A DNA stretch of 64,000 nt from Amycolatopsis circi. GTDB lineage: Bacteria > Actinomycetota > Actinomycetes > Mycobacteriales > Pseudonocardiaceae. Shown piece after piece: positions 26,179-33,622 of this stretch. The stretch covers positions 1-64,000 of the forward strand of contig NZ_PQIA01000019.1 in NCBI RefSeq assembly GCF_003385235.1, read 5' to 3'. The position numbers and the translations under genes are program-made. Below the pieces are notes generated by a model. That model searched no databases. It was not told where the DNA came from and saw only the letters and a list, made by a program, of their open reading frames with translations. How positions within the stretch are numbered: position 1 is the first letter of the stretch; the number at the start of each line of letters is the position of its first letter.

Positions 26179-26293
26179 GTCTCCTGCTTCGTTTTTCCTG
26201 CGGTGGCAATGGGTGTGCCAGCCTGCCCGGTCTCTGCCCGCGGGTCTTGAAGATTCTTGCGGGATTGTCGGACCCTCCGCTTAGCCTCCGGGA

Positions 26294-27109
26294 GTGCTCT
26301 CCTTCGTTGGTCTCGCCACTCGCCCGGAGTTCGCCGTCGGGGCGGTGGACTGCCGGGACGATCACCGCGGCTGGTCGGCGGAGCAGCCGCGCGAAGACGT
26401 GCGGCTCGTGCTCGTGCGCCGAGGCGGATTCCGCCGCCGCGTCCGCGGTGTCTGCGCGGACCTCGACCGCACCGTCGGTTACCTCGGGATGCCCGACGAG
26501 GAGGAGCACTTCGCCCATCCCGTCGGAGGTGACCGGTGCACCTCGATCACCCTGCCCCCCGCGTTCTGGCGCGCCCTGGCCGGCGACGCACCGGTGCTGG
26601 ACCGCTCGACGCTGTACGTGGACGGTGCGCTCGACCTCTCCCATCGCCAGCTCCTCGCCGCGACCCGCGCTGCCGACACTGACTACGCGGCGGCCGAAGG
26701 ACTGATCGGCCTGGCAGCCGCGGTGGTCCGGCAGGTGGTGGCCACGGCCGTCCCGGACAGCGGCCGTGCAGGCGATAGCGACCGGGCACTGGCAGCCCAA
26801 GCCCGCGCCGCGATCGGCGCCGATCATCCTGCGGCGACTGGCCTGATTCCGCTGGCCGCTCTGCTGGGCGTCTCGCCGTACCGGCTCAGCCGAGCCTTCA
26901 CCCGCGAACTGGGAGTGTCGCTGACCCGCTACCGCAACCGCGTGCGCGTAGCCCGCGCGCTGGACCGGCTGGAGGCAGGCGAACCCAGCTCGGCCGCCCT
27001 CGCCGCAGACCTCGGCTTCGCCGATCAAGCTCACCTGTGCCGAACTGTGCGCGCGCACCTCGGACATACCCCGACCGCACTGCGCAGGCTGCTCGCAACA
27101 AAAAAGTGA
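26294..27109 (+). CDS. AraC-family transcriptional regulator
   Basis: A 271-residue protein. The C-terminal AraC DNA-binding domain is clear from about 180: LIPLAALLGVSPYRLSRAFT, then LAADLGFADQAHLCRTVRAHLG. The N-terminal cupin-like sensing domain is divergent. The GTG start at 26294 is the first in-frame start after the divergent promoter shared with the SRPBCC gene 115 bases away, its likely target. The stop codon lies inside the GTGAGTG hairpin. Confidence 0.83.
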   Translation: MLSFVGLATRPEFAVGAVDCRDDHRGWSAEQPREDVRLVLVRRGGFRRRVRGVCADLDRTVGYLGMPDEEEHFAHPVGGDRCTSITLPPAFWRALAGDAPVLDRSTLYVDGALDLSHRQLLAATRAADTDYAAAEGLIGLAAAVVRQVVATAVPDSGRAGDSDRALAAQARAAIGADHPAATGLIPLAALLGVSPYRLSRAFTRELGVSLTRYRNRVRVARALDRLEAGEPSSAALAADLGFADQAHLCRTVRAHLGHTPTALRRLLATKK

Positions 27110-27150
27110 GTGTCTGTGCCCGGCTGTGGAACCCGGACACAGACACTCAC
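27106..27150. terminator. GTGAGTG-type terminator hairpin (copy 1)
   Basis: Arms GTGAGTGTCTGTG-CCCGG (27106-27123) and its complement (27132-27150) form an 18-bp stem with an 8-base loop between convergent genes. The TGA stop of the AraC gene is part of the left arm. The outer GTGAGTG/CACTCAC is shared with copies at 35745 and 38388. Confidence 0.7.
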
Positions 27151-27182
27151 TCACAGCGCCCACACCCCCGTGAAGGACGCCC

Positions 27183-27983
27183 TCAGACCCGCTTGCGGTA
27201 AGCCCACGTCGCGAGCGGGAAGAACACCACGACCGCACCGGCCATCCATGCCAGGGAGCCCAGCAGGGATCCGCCGTACGCGCCGCCGTTGAGCAGGCCG
27301 CGCATCACGTCGGACATCAGGCTCACCGGGCTGATGTCCGCCCAGGCCTTCAGCCAGCCCGGCATCGTGGCCGTCGGGAGGAACACGTTGCTGCCGAACG
27401 TCAGCGGCATGATGAAGACGAACATCAGGCCCTGCGCCGCGCCAGGGGACTTCATCAGCATCCCGACGAACACCGAACCCCAGCAGAAGCACAGTCCGAA
27501 CGCGATCGCCAGCAGGATCGCGAGGACGAACTCCCCGGGACCGGTCTGCACGCGGAAGCCCATCACGGTCGCCACGGTCAGCAGCACCGCCAGGCACACC
27601 ACGTACCGCACGAGGTCCGCCAGCACCGCGCCCACCAAGGGCGCCGAGCGGGCGATCGGCATGGCTCGGAAGCGGTCGAAGACGCCCTTCGTGATGTCGG
27701 TGTTGAGCTGGGTGCCGACGGTCAGCGAGGCCTGCAGCACGTTCATCACAATCAGGCCCGGCACGAACGACTGCAGGTAGTTCTCGATCGAACCGCCCAG
27801 CGCGTTGCCGAACAGGTAGGTGAACATCAGCAGGAAGATGATCGGCATCAGCGTGACGTCGGCCAGCTGTTCCGGATTCTTGCGGATCTTCAGTACGCCG
27901 CGCCAGGCAAGGGAAAACGCGTGTTTCGTGCCCTGGGCGAGGCTGATGTGCCGGGGCGGGGCCACGGCGGTCGCGGTCGTCAC
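27183..27983 (-). CDS. DrrB-type ABC transporter permease
   Basis: A 266-residue, six-helix ABC-2 permease. The motif NPEQLADVTLMPIIFLLMF opens the first helix, and the conserved FDRFRAMPIARSAPLVG loop follows helix 2. Together with the upstream ATPase it forms a DrrAB/daunorubicin-type exporter for drugs or lipids. The GTG start overlaps the ATPase stop as GTGA. The substrate is unknown. Confidence 0.88.
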   Translation of the reverse strand: MTTATAVAPPRHISLAQGTKHAFSLAWRGVLKIRKNPEQLADVTLMPIIFLLMFTYLFGNALGGSIENYLQSFVPGLIVMNVLQASLTVGTQLNTDITKGVFDRFRAMPIARSAPLVGAVLADLVRYVVCLAVLLTVATVMGFRVQTGPGEFVLAILLAIAFGLCFCWGSVFVGMLMKSPGAAQGLMFVFIMPLTFGSNVFLPTATMPGWLKAWADISPVSLMSDVMRGLLNGGAYGGSLLGSLAWMAGAVVVFFPLATWAYRKRV

Positions 27984-28957
27984 GACCTGCTCCCTTCGAG
28001 TTCGCGGTCCGGCTTCGGCTCCTCGGCCGCGTGCCCGGTCAGCGCGAGGAACACCTCGTCGAGACTGGGCAGCCGCAGCGCCAGCTCGTCGGAGGTGATG
28101 CCCGCCGAGTCGAGGCGGCGCACCAGCGTGGACAGCAGCACCGGGTCGGACACCGGCGCGGTCAGCAGCCCGGTCGCGTTGTCGCGGATCGGCCGGACGC
28201 CGGTGAGTTCGGCCAGGATGCGGTCGACCTCGTCGAGATCGCGCAGCGACGTCGGCCGCACCTGCAGCGTCTGCCCGCCGACCCGTCGCTTCAGCTCGTC
28301 CGCGCGGCCGTCGGCGACCACGTGGCCGTGGTCGAACACGGTGATCCGGTCGGCCAGCTGGTCGGCCTCCTCCAGATACTGCGTGGTGAGCAGCACCGTC
28401 GCGCCGTCGGCGACGAGGCTGCGGACCACCGCCCACACCTCGTTGCGCGCGTGCGGGTCGAGTCCGGTGGTCGGCTCGTCCAGGTACAGCACGGCGGGAC
28501 GGCCGACGAGGCTCGCCGCCAGGTCGAGCCGGCGTCGCATGCCGCCGGAATACGTCCGGATCGGCCGCTTGGCCGCGTCGGTCAGCTCGAACCGCTCCAG
28601 CAGTTCTGCCGCCCGCGCCCGGGCGTCGGCCCGGGACAGGTTCAGCAGCTTGCCGATCAGCACCAGGTTCTCGGTGCCGCTCAGGTCCTCGTCCACCGAC
28701 GCGTACTGCCCGGTGAGCCCGATCAGCCCGCGCACCCGGACCGGGTCGCGGACCACGTCGTAACCCCCGACCGTGGCGCGCCCCGCGTCCGGTCTCAGCA
28801 GGGTGGCCAGGATACGGACCGCGGTCGTCTTGCCCGCGCCGTTCGGCCCGAGCACCCCGACCACCTTCCCGAACGGGACCTCCAGGTCCACGCCGTCCAG
28901 CGCCTTCGTCTCCCCGAAATGCTTGACCAGGCCCTCGGCCTGGATCGCGTGCGACAT
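27980..28957 (-). CDS. DrrA-type ABC transporter ATPase
   Basis: A 325-residue ATPase with Walker A GPNGAGKTT near 38-46, signature YSGGMRRRLDLA near 138-149, Walker B VLYLDEPTTGLD near 158-169 and the DrrA C-terminal domain GLDEVFLALTG-like (LPSLDEVFLALTG). It energises the DrrB-like permease encoded directly downstream. AGGAGG lies five bases before the ATG. It is divergent from the endonuclease/phosphatase-family gene, 108 bases apart. Confidence 0.9.
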   Translation of the reverse strand: MSHAIQAEGLVKHFGETKALDGVDLEVPFGKVVGVLGPNGAGKTTAVRILATLLRPDAGRATVGGYDVVRDPVRVRGLIGLTGQYASVDEDLSGTENLVLIGKLLNLSRADARARAAELLERFELTDAAKRPIRTYSGGMRRRLDLAASLVGRPAVLYLDEPTTGLDPHARNEVWAVVRSLVADGATVLLTTQYLEEADQLADRITVFDHGHVVADGRADELKRRVGGQTLQVRPTSLRDLDEVDRILAELTGVRPIRDNATGLLTAPVSDPVLLSTLVRRLDSAGITSDELALRLPSLDEVFLALTGHAAEEPKPDRELEGSRS

Positions 28958-29065
28958 GTCGCCTCCTCCTGTGACGCTCCAGCACACTGTGGACGGAGTC
29001 GCTGGCAAGCCGCGCACACGGCGCTGACACGGACCTGTCAGCGGGGCCCCGGCATACTCGGGATC

Positions 29066-30019
29066 ATGGTGATGGAGGCGCGGACGCGAACCCGGCTGGT
29101 CACGAGCCTGCTCGTGCTGGTCGGCCTGCCACTGCTGGCGGTGGCTGTGCTGCGCACGATCGGCTGGGACGGCAGCGGCTGGTACCTGACCGCGCTGCTC
29201 GCGCTGACCCCGTACTTCGTCATCTACGGCGTCCTGCTGGCCGCGCTCGCACTGTTGCTGCGGCGGTGGTGGGTCGGCGGCGTCGCGCTGGCGTTGTCCG
29301 CGCTGCTGGCGGTGTACGTCGCGCCGCGGGTGATCCCCGACGACCAGCCCGCGGCGCACGGGAAGACGGTGCGCGTACTGGCCGCCAATCTCTACCTGGG
29401 CCAGGCCGATCCGGCGGCGCTCGTGCGGCTGGTCCGGGAGCATCGGATCGACGTGCTGAACCTGGTGGAGATGACGCCTGCCGCGATGTCCGGGCTGGAG
29501 AAGGCCGGGCTGTTCCAGACGCTGCCGTACCGCGTGATGCATCCGGTGTCCGGTGTGGACGGTTCGGGCATCGTGTCGCGCTATCCGCTGACGGAAGAGG
29601 ACTACACCGGCGATTCGGTCCAGAAGCAGCCTGGTGCGGAGGCAGATCTCGGCGGCGGGACGACGTTGGAGATCGTGGCCGCGCATCCGCGTTCGCCGGA
29701 CTCCGGGTATTACCAGTGGGAGCGAGAGATGCGGGACCTGTCGCGCGCGATCGGCGAGCACGGGCTGCGCGTGGTGGCCGGAGATTTCAACGCGACCCTC
29801 GACCATGCCGCGCTGCGGACGGTGCTGTCCCGCGGATATGTCGACTCGGCGGAGGCACGCGGCGACGGGATGGTCCCGACTTGGTCGACGTCGGCGGTCC
29901 CGCTTGTGCCGCTGGATCACGTGCTGGTGGACCGCCGGGTGGCGATCCGGGATTACCAGGCTTTCGATGTGCCAGGAAGCGATCACCGGGCGGTTTACGC
30001 GGAGGTGCAGTTGCCGTGA
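29066..30019 (+). CDS. Membrane-anchored endonuclease/exonuclease/phosphatase-fold protein
   Basis: A 317-residue protein with three N-terminal membrane helices (about 12-30, 38-62, 70-90) and an external EEP catalytic domain. Visible catalytic motifs are RVLAANLYLGQ (Asn), LVEMTP (Glu, metal), AGDFNATLDH (Asp-x-Asn) and the final GSDHRAV (Asp-His). Such proteins act outside the membrane on phosphodiesters, as DNases or lipid phosphatases. The stop overlaps the GNAT gene start (GTGA). Confidence 0.83.
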   Translation: MVMEARTRTRLVTSLLVLVGLPLLAVAVLRTIGWDGSGWYLTALLALTPYFVIYGVLLAALALLLRRWWVGGVALALSALLAVYVAPRVIPDDQPAAHGKTVRVLAANLYLGQADPAALVRLVREHRIDVLNLVEMTPAAMSGLEKAGLFQTLPYRVMHPVSGVDGSGIVSRYPLTEEDYTGDSVQKQPGAEADLGGGTTLEIVAAHPRSPDSGYYQWEREMRDLSRAIGEHGLRVVAGDFNATLDHAALRTVLSRGYVDSAEARGDGMVPTWSTSAVPLVPLDHVLVDRRVAIRDYQAFDVPGSDHRAVYAEVQLP

Positions 30020-30450
30020 CGACCTTGCGGCCAAGCAACGGGGCAGCCGAGTACCCGAGGCTGCTGGAGGTCTGGCGCAGCGCCGTCGAGGCGACGCACG
30101 ACTTCCTGGCACCTGTGGACGTCGAGTACTACGCCACGCGCGTCCCGCTCTACTTCCCGGAAGTGGACCTGACCGTGGCGGAGGTCGACGGAATCGCCGT
30201 GGGTTTCTCGGGAATCGCCGAGGGAAAGCTGGAAATGCTGTTCGTGCACGACGATTTCCGCGGTCGCGGCGTCGGCACGGCGTTGCTGCGCGCGGCGCTG
30301 GACCGCTTCCCGGATCTCACGCTGGACGTGAACGAGCAAAACCCGCAGGCGATCGGTTTCTATCTGCACCACGGGTTCGAGGTCGTCGGCAGGCAGGAGA
30401 CCGATTCGGACGGCCGCCCGTTTCCCTTGCTGGAACTCAACCGAGCTTGA
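30016..30450 (+). CDS. GNAT-family N-acetyltransferase
   Basis: A 144-residue acetyltransferase. The acetyl-CoA loop RGRGVGTALL (V-R/Q-x-x-G-x-G/A motif) lies near 78-87, and LDVNEQNPQAIGFYLHHGFE gives the C-terminal half. It is close to the GCN5-related YjaB/PhnO-like group. The GTG start overlaps the preceding stop. Its 3' end overlaps the convergent sirtuin gene by 14 bases. Confidence 0.85.
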   Translation: MTTLRPSNGAAEYPRLLEVWRSAVEATHDFLAPVDVEYYATRVPLYFPEVDLTVAEVDGIAVGFSGIAEGKLEMLFVHDDFRGRGVGTALLRAALDRFPDLTLDVNEQNPQAIGFYLHHGFEVVGRQETDSDGRPFPLLELNRA

Positions 30451-31240
30451 CCAACGTCTCCAGCGCGCCGGCGGCGAGCGAAACCCCGCGGCCATGCCGG
30501 ATCTGCGGCTCCCGCGGATTGATCCGGATCAGCGCACCCGTCGCCGCGCTGGCGAGTTCGGAATACCGCCGAACCGTCGGAACCGCTTGCCCGGCACCGA
30601 TTTCGACCACCACCGCGTCGCGATGTGCGCGCCGCCAATCAGCCAGCTCGTCCAGCTGTTCCTGACTCCGGTCGGGAACCCAGTCGAAATCCCCGAACAT
30701 CAGAATGTTCGGCCTCGCCAAACTGCCACAGCGCGGACACGACGGCAACGGCGGCCGAGCACGCATCGTCGTCTCGTCCAACTCGACCGAGATGTCCTCA
30801 GCCGACCAGATCTCCCGCGAACACCCGGCCAGGCACTGCAGATGGTGGATCGACCCGTGCGCCTCGGCCACGTGCGGAAACCCCGCCGCCTGAAACTGTC
30901 CGTCCACATTGGACGTGAAAACGCGCACGCCGCCCGGTTTCGCCAGCCCCCATTCGAGAAGCAGACTGAACCCGCGATGCGGCACCGTTTTCCGGTACAG
31001 GTCGAGCCGGTGCCCGTAGAAACCCCACGCCAGCTCCGGATCCGAGGCGAAATGCCGCGGATCAGCCAACTCCTCGAACCGCAGCCCGAGCCCGGCGTAC
31101 GGCGGATACGCCCGCCAAAACCCTTCCCCGCCACGAAAATCGGGCAGACCGGAGTCGACGCCCATCCCGGCGCCGGCGCACACGAGCAGCGCGCCGGCGC
31201 CCGAGATCAGCTCGGCGGCGCGGGCGAGTTCGTCACTCAC
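30437..31240 (-). CDS. Sir2-family NAD-dependent protein deacylase (divergent)
   Basis: A 267-residue sirtuin-like protein. GAGMGVDSGLPDFRG near 22-36 binds NAD, TSNVDGQ near 109-115 and HGS near 128-130 give the catalytic His, and the zinc Cys pairs are in CLAGC and CPRC. The C-terminal region is less typical, with INPRE in place of the usual IN-x2-x NAD motif. It starts at GTG 31240, inside the last codons of mhuD, and is therefore in one operon with it. Confidence 0.82.
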   Translation of the reverse strand: MSDELARAAELISGAGALLVCAGAGMGVDSGLPDFRGGEGFWRAYPPYAGLGLRFEELADPRHFASDPELAWGFYGHRLDLYRKTVPHRGFSLLLEWGLAKPGGVRVFTSNVDGQFQAAGFPHVAEAHGSIHHLQCLAGCSREIWSAEDISVELDETTMRARPPLPSCPRCGSLARPNILMFGDFDWVPDRSQEQLDELADWRRAHRDAVVVEIGAGQAVPTVRRYSELASAATGALIRINPREPQIRHGRGVSLAAGALETLVKLG

Positions 31241-31541
31241 CCGGCTTCGATGCCTGCACGACCTCGAACTCCAGCAAATTCGCGCCGGTCGACACCGGGT
31301 TCTTGCGCTCGCCCGCGTGCGCCTCGCGCGCCGGACCGCCCGCCCATGCCTGGTAGTGCTCCTCGGTTTCCCACTTCGTGTACACGAAGTAGCGCTTCTC
31401 GCCCGCGATCGGGCGGAGCAGCTCGAAGCCGAGGAACCCCTCCTGGTTGTCGACGGAGTGCAGCCGCGCGGCGAAACGCTTCTCCAACTCCGGGCCGGCG
31501 CCTTCAGGGACCTCGATTGCGTTGATCTTGACTACAGCCAT
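31233..31541 (-). CDS. mhuD: Haem-degrading monooxygenase MhuD
   Basis: A 102-residue ABM-fold enzyme closely matching M. tuberculosis Rv3592 over its whole length. The haem-site residues Asn7, Phe23, Trp66 and His75 are all at the same numbers. MhuD opens haem to mycobilin without releasing carbon monoxide, freeing iron. Dimeric and cytosolic in the family. No iron box is visible ahead of it. TAAACT six bases before the ATG suggests a leaderless message. A sirtuin gene overlaps its 3' end. Confidence 0.93.
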   Translation of the reverse strand: MAVVKINAIEVPEGAGPELEKRFAARLHSVDNQEGFLGFELLRPIAGEKRYFVYTKWETEEHYQAWAGGPAREAHAGERKNPVSTGANLLEFEVVQASKPGE

Positions 31542-31547
31542 GCTCGC

Positions 31548-31553
31548 AGTTTA
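31548..31553 (-). promoter_or_regulatory. Candidate leaderless -10 box of mhuD
   Basis: Minus-strand TAAACT fits TANNNT and ends six bases before the ATG at 31541, the same spacing as at lysS, the kinase-like gene and the DivIVA-like gene. No ribosome site is seen. Confidence 0.4.
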
Positions 31554-31593
31554 TTGCACGCTGTGTTTGATGGCGCCGACTCCGTCGTCGCGG

Positions 31594-31686
31594 GCGGGAT
31601 CGCCTTTAAGTCGGCGTGCGGAGGGGCAGTGCGCCCGGCCCGGGGGGCCGTTCACACTGCCCCTCCGCACGCCGACGCGATCCCGC
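31594..31686. repeat. Long inverted repeat between mhuD and the AAA ATPase
   Basis: Perfect 22-base arms (GTCGGCGTGCGG... and complement, 31610-31631 and 31655-31676) surround a C/G-rich 23-base loop. An outer pair GCGGGATCGC (31594-31603) and GCGATCCCGC (31677-31686) extends the structure. It lies between divergent promoters. It is not a simple terminator, because neither gene ends here. Confidence 0.7.
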
Positions 31687-31750
31687 GTTTGGGTTGCGTT
31701 GGGGAGGCGTGGGGCTGGTTCGGGGTCGCGGTTCGTGCCACTCTGCTCAC

Positions 31751-33157
31751 ATGGGGGACGACGAAGTCTTTGGCACCGAATTGGCCCGCAACCTGCAGCG
31801 TCTCGTGAAAGCCGCGGCGGAGTCGGCCGGTTCGGGCAACGGGAATGAGCTGATCGGCCGCGTCATCGGGCACCTCGGCGTGCCGCTCGCGCAGGCGCTG
31901 GTGGTCACGCGCAACTTCGAGGACTGGGAGCACGCGAACATCCAGGCCGGGGTCGACGCGTACCTCGCCGAGCACGGGGTCGGCACGGACTGGTTCGGCA
32001 TCGCCGGTGGTCTGCGCGGGCACGAGGACCTGGTCGGCATGCTGGTCACGGCCAAACAGCACGGCCACTACGAGCTGGGCGCGGTGGACTACGCGACAGT
32101 CGCGATCGGCCCGGACGAGGCGGCGGATGTCGTCCAGCTGGGCCTGGTCGGCACGGTCGCACCGGACGGCTCCCAGGTGCTGATCGGGGTGCGTGGTGCC
32201 GCACCGCAGTACGGGCAGGTGAACTGCCGCCTCGAGGTGATGGCCGAGGACCGGCGGGCAGCGACCGAGACCCGGGATCGCATCGAAGCACTGATGACCG
32301 AGCACGACGTGCTGCGCGGCCAGGTGATCGCGTTCGGCTTGAGCGAGCACCGCAACAACGAGCTGGTCACCTTCCTGCCGCGGCCAGAGCTGAGCAAGGA
32401 AGACGTGGTGCTGCCGGACGGCGTCCTCGAAGCGATCGAGCGGCACACCATCGGCATCGCCGAGCACGGCGCGCGCCTGGCCGCGGCGGGCCAGCATCTG
32501 AAGCGCGGTCTCCTGCTGCACGGCGCGCCCGGCACTGGAAAAACGCACACCGTGCGGTACCTGATGGGTCAGCTCCCGGACTGCACGGTCGTGATCCTGA
32601 CCGGCACCGCGATGCGGTTCATCTCGAAAGCCGCTTCGCTGGCGCGCCGGCTGCAGCCGAGCATCATGGTGCTGGAGGACGTTGACCTGATCGCCGAGGA
32701 CCGCGACCTCGTGCACGGCCCGACGCCGCTGCTGTTCAGCCTGCTCGACGCGATGGACGGCGTCGGCGGTGACGCGGATGTCACCTTCCTGCTCACCACC
32801 AACCGGGCGAGCAGTCTGGAGAAAGCGCTGGCAGACCGTCCGGGCCGGGTCGATCTGGCGGTCGAGGTGCCGCTGCCCGACGCGGCAGGTCGGGAAGCGT
32901 TGCTGCGCCTGTACTCGCGTGGCCTGGAGCTGACGGCTGATCTGGCCCCAGTGGTCGAGGCGACGGACGGTGTCACGGCGTCGTTCATGAAGGAGTTGCT
33001 TCGCCGGGCGTCACTGCACGCGTTGGCGCTTCGGCCCGACGAACCCGTGCGGGTCGGTGACATCGAACTGGGCGAGGCCCTAGCCGAGATGAACGATGCT
33101 CGCAGCAGCCTGACCAGGTCGTTGCTAGGCAGTCAGGGCCGCAACCCGCCCGGGTAG
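31751..33157 (+). CDS. AAA+ ATPase of unknown substrate
   Basis: A 468-residue protein. The N-terminal half has no recognisable domain. The C-terminal AAA module carries Walker A GAPGTGKT at 258-265, Walker B IMVLEDVDL near 305-313, a sensor-1 Asn in LLTTNRA and an arginine-finger region RPGRVD. It resembles CDC48/FtsH-like single-ring ATPases without a protease domain. The last 101 codons are inside a 384-bp tandem duplication, and this copy supplies the real C terminus. The stop is followed by a displaced fragment of the convergent M1 gene. Confidence 0.8.
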   Translation: MGDDEVFGTELARNLQRLVKAAAESAGSGNGNELIGRVIGHLGVPLAQALVVTRNFEDWEHANIQAGVDAYLAEHGVGTDWFGIAGGLRGHEDLVGMLVTAKQHGHYELGAVDYATVAIGPDEAADVVQLGLVGTVAPDGSQVLIGVRGAAPQYGQVNCRLEVMAEDRRAATETRDRIEALMTEHDVLRGQVIAFGLSEHRNNELVTFLPRPELSKEDVVLPDGVLEAIERHTIGIAEHGARLAAAGQHLKRGLLLHGAPGTGKTHTVRYLMGQLPDCTVVILTGTAMRFISKAASLARRLQPSIMVLEDVDLIAEDRDLVHGPTPLLFSLLDAMDGVGGDADVTFLLTTNRASSLEKALADRPGRVDLAVEVPLPDAAGREALLRLYSRGLELTADLAPVVEATDGVTASFMKELLRRASLHALALRPDEPVRVGDIELGEALAEMNDARSSLTRSLLGSQGRNPPG

Positions 33158-33238
33158 AGATCAGCGTCCGACGGCAGTTTCGTCCCGTGGAACCAGTCGT
33201 TGAGGAACCCGCTCAAATCGCGTCCGGCGACCTTCGAC
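32855..33238. repeat. 384-bp tandem duplication, unit 1
   Basis: Bases 32855-33238 are repeated at an offset of exactly 384 (33239-33622). The unit contains the last 303 bases of the AAA ATPase gene plus the last codons of the convergent M1 peptidase gene. The length is a multiple of three. TCGA/TCGAC microhomology flanks the junction (GGTCGAT|CTGG and CTTCGAC|CTGG). About 22 differences separate the units, counted by eye. Confidence 0.9.
33158..33238 (-). pseudogene. Displaced 3' fragment of the lipoprotein M1 peptidase gene
   Basis: Unit 1 of the duplication carries the last codons of the M1 gene (FLNDWFHGTKLPSDADLYPGG segment) on the minus strand. They are cut off from the rest of the gene by the second unit. 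It differs from the functional copy by one synonymous base. Non-functional on its own. Confidence 0.8.
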
Positions 33239-33541
33239 CTGGCGGTCGAGGTGCCGCTGCCGGACGCGGCAGGTCGGGAAGCGTTGCTGCGCCTGTACTC
33301 GCGTGGCCTGGAGCTGACGGCTGATCTGGCCCCAGTGGTCGAGGCGACCGACGGCGTCACGGCGTCGTTCATGAAGGAGCTGCTTCGCCGGGCGTCACTG
33401 CACGCGTTGGCGCTTCGGCCGGATGACGAAGTGCGGGTCGGCGACGACGAGCTTGGCGAGGCGCTGGCCGAGATGAACGACGCGCGCAGCAGTCTGACCA
33501 GGTCGTTGCTAGGCAGTCAGGGTCGCAACCCGCCCGGGTAG
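33239..33541 (+). pseudogene. Orphan 3' fragment of the AAA+ ATPase gene (unit 2)
   Basis: About 100 codons matching the AAA ATPase C terminus, with only three amino-acid changes (DEP to DDE and an Ile to Asp) but many third-position changes. It has no promoter or ribosome site of its own. An open frame from TTG 33200 could fuse 13 codons to it. Its end overlaps the functional M1 gene by 25 bases, reproducing the ancestral convergent overlap. Confidence 0.75.
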
Positions 33542-33622
33542 AGATCGGCGTCCGACGGCAGTTTCGTCCCGTGGAACCAGTCGTTGAGGAACCCGCTCAA
33601 ATCGCGTCCGGCGACCTTCGAC
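33239..33622. repeat. 384-bp tandem duplication, unit 2
   Basis: Second unit of the duplication. It supplies the intact 3' end of the convergent M1 gene, while unit 1 supplies the intact 3' end of the AAA gene. Both genes therefore survived the event. Confidence 0.9.

Noticed and set aside
24751-27109. A biosynthetic cluster around amidohydrolase, SRPBCC and the BTAD regulator
   Set aside because: No synthase, cyclase set or tailoring enzymes accompany them; the regulators have no cluster in this window.
33200-33541. A new small protein from TTG 33200
   Set aside because: It is an accidental fusion at the duplication junction without translation signals.
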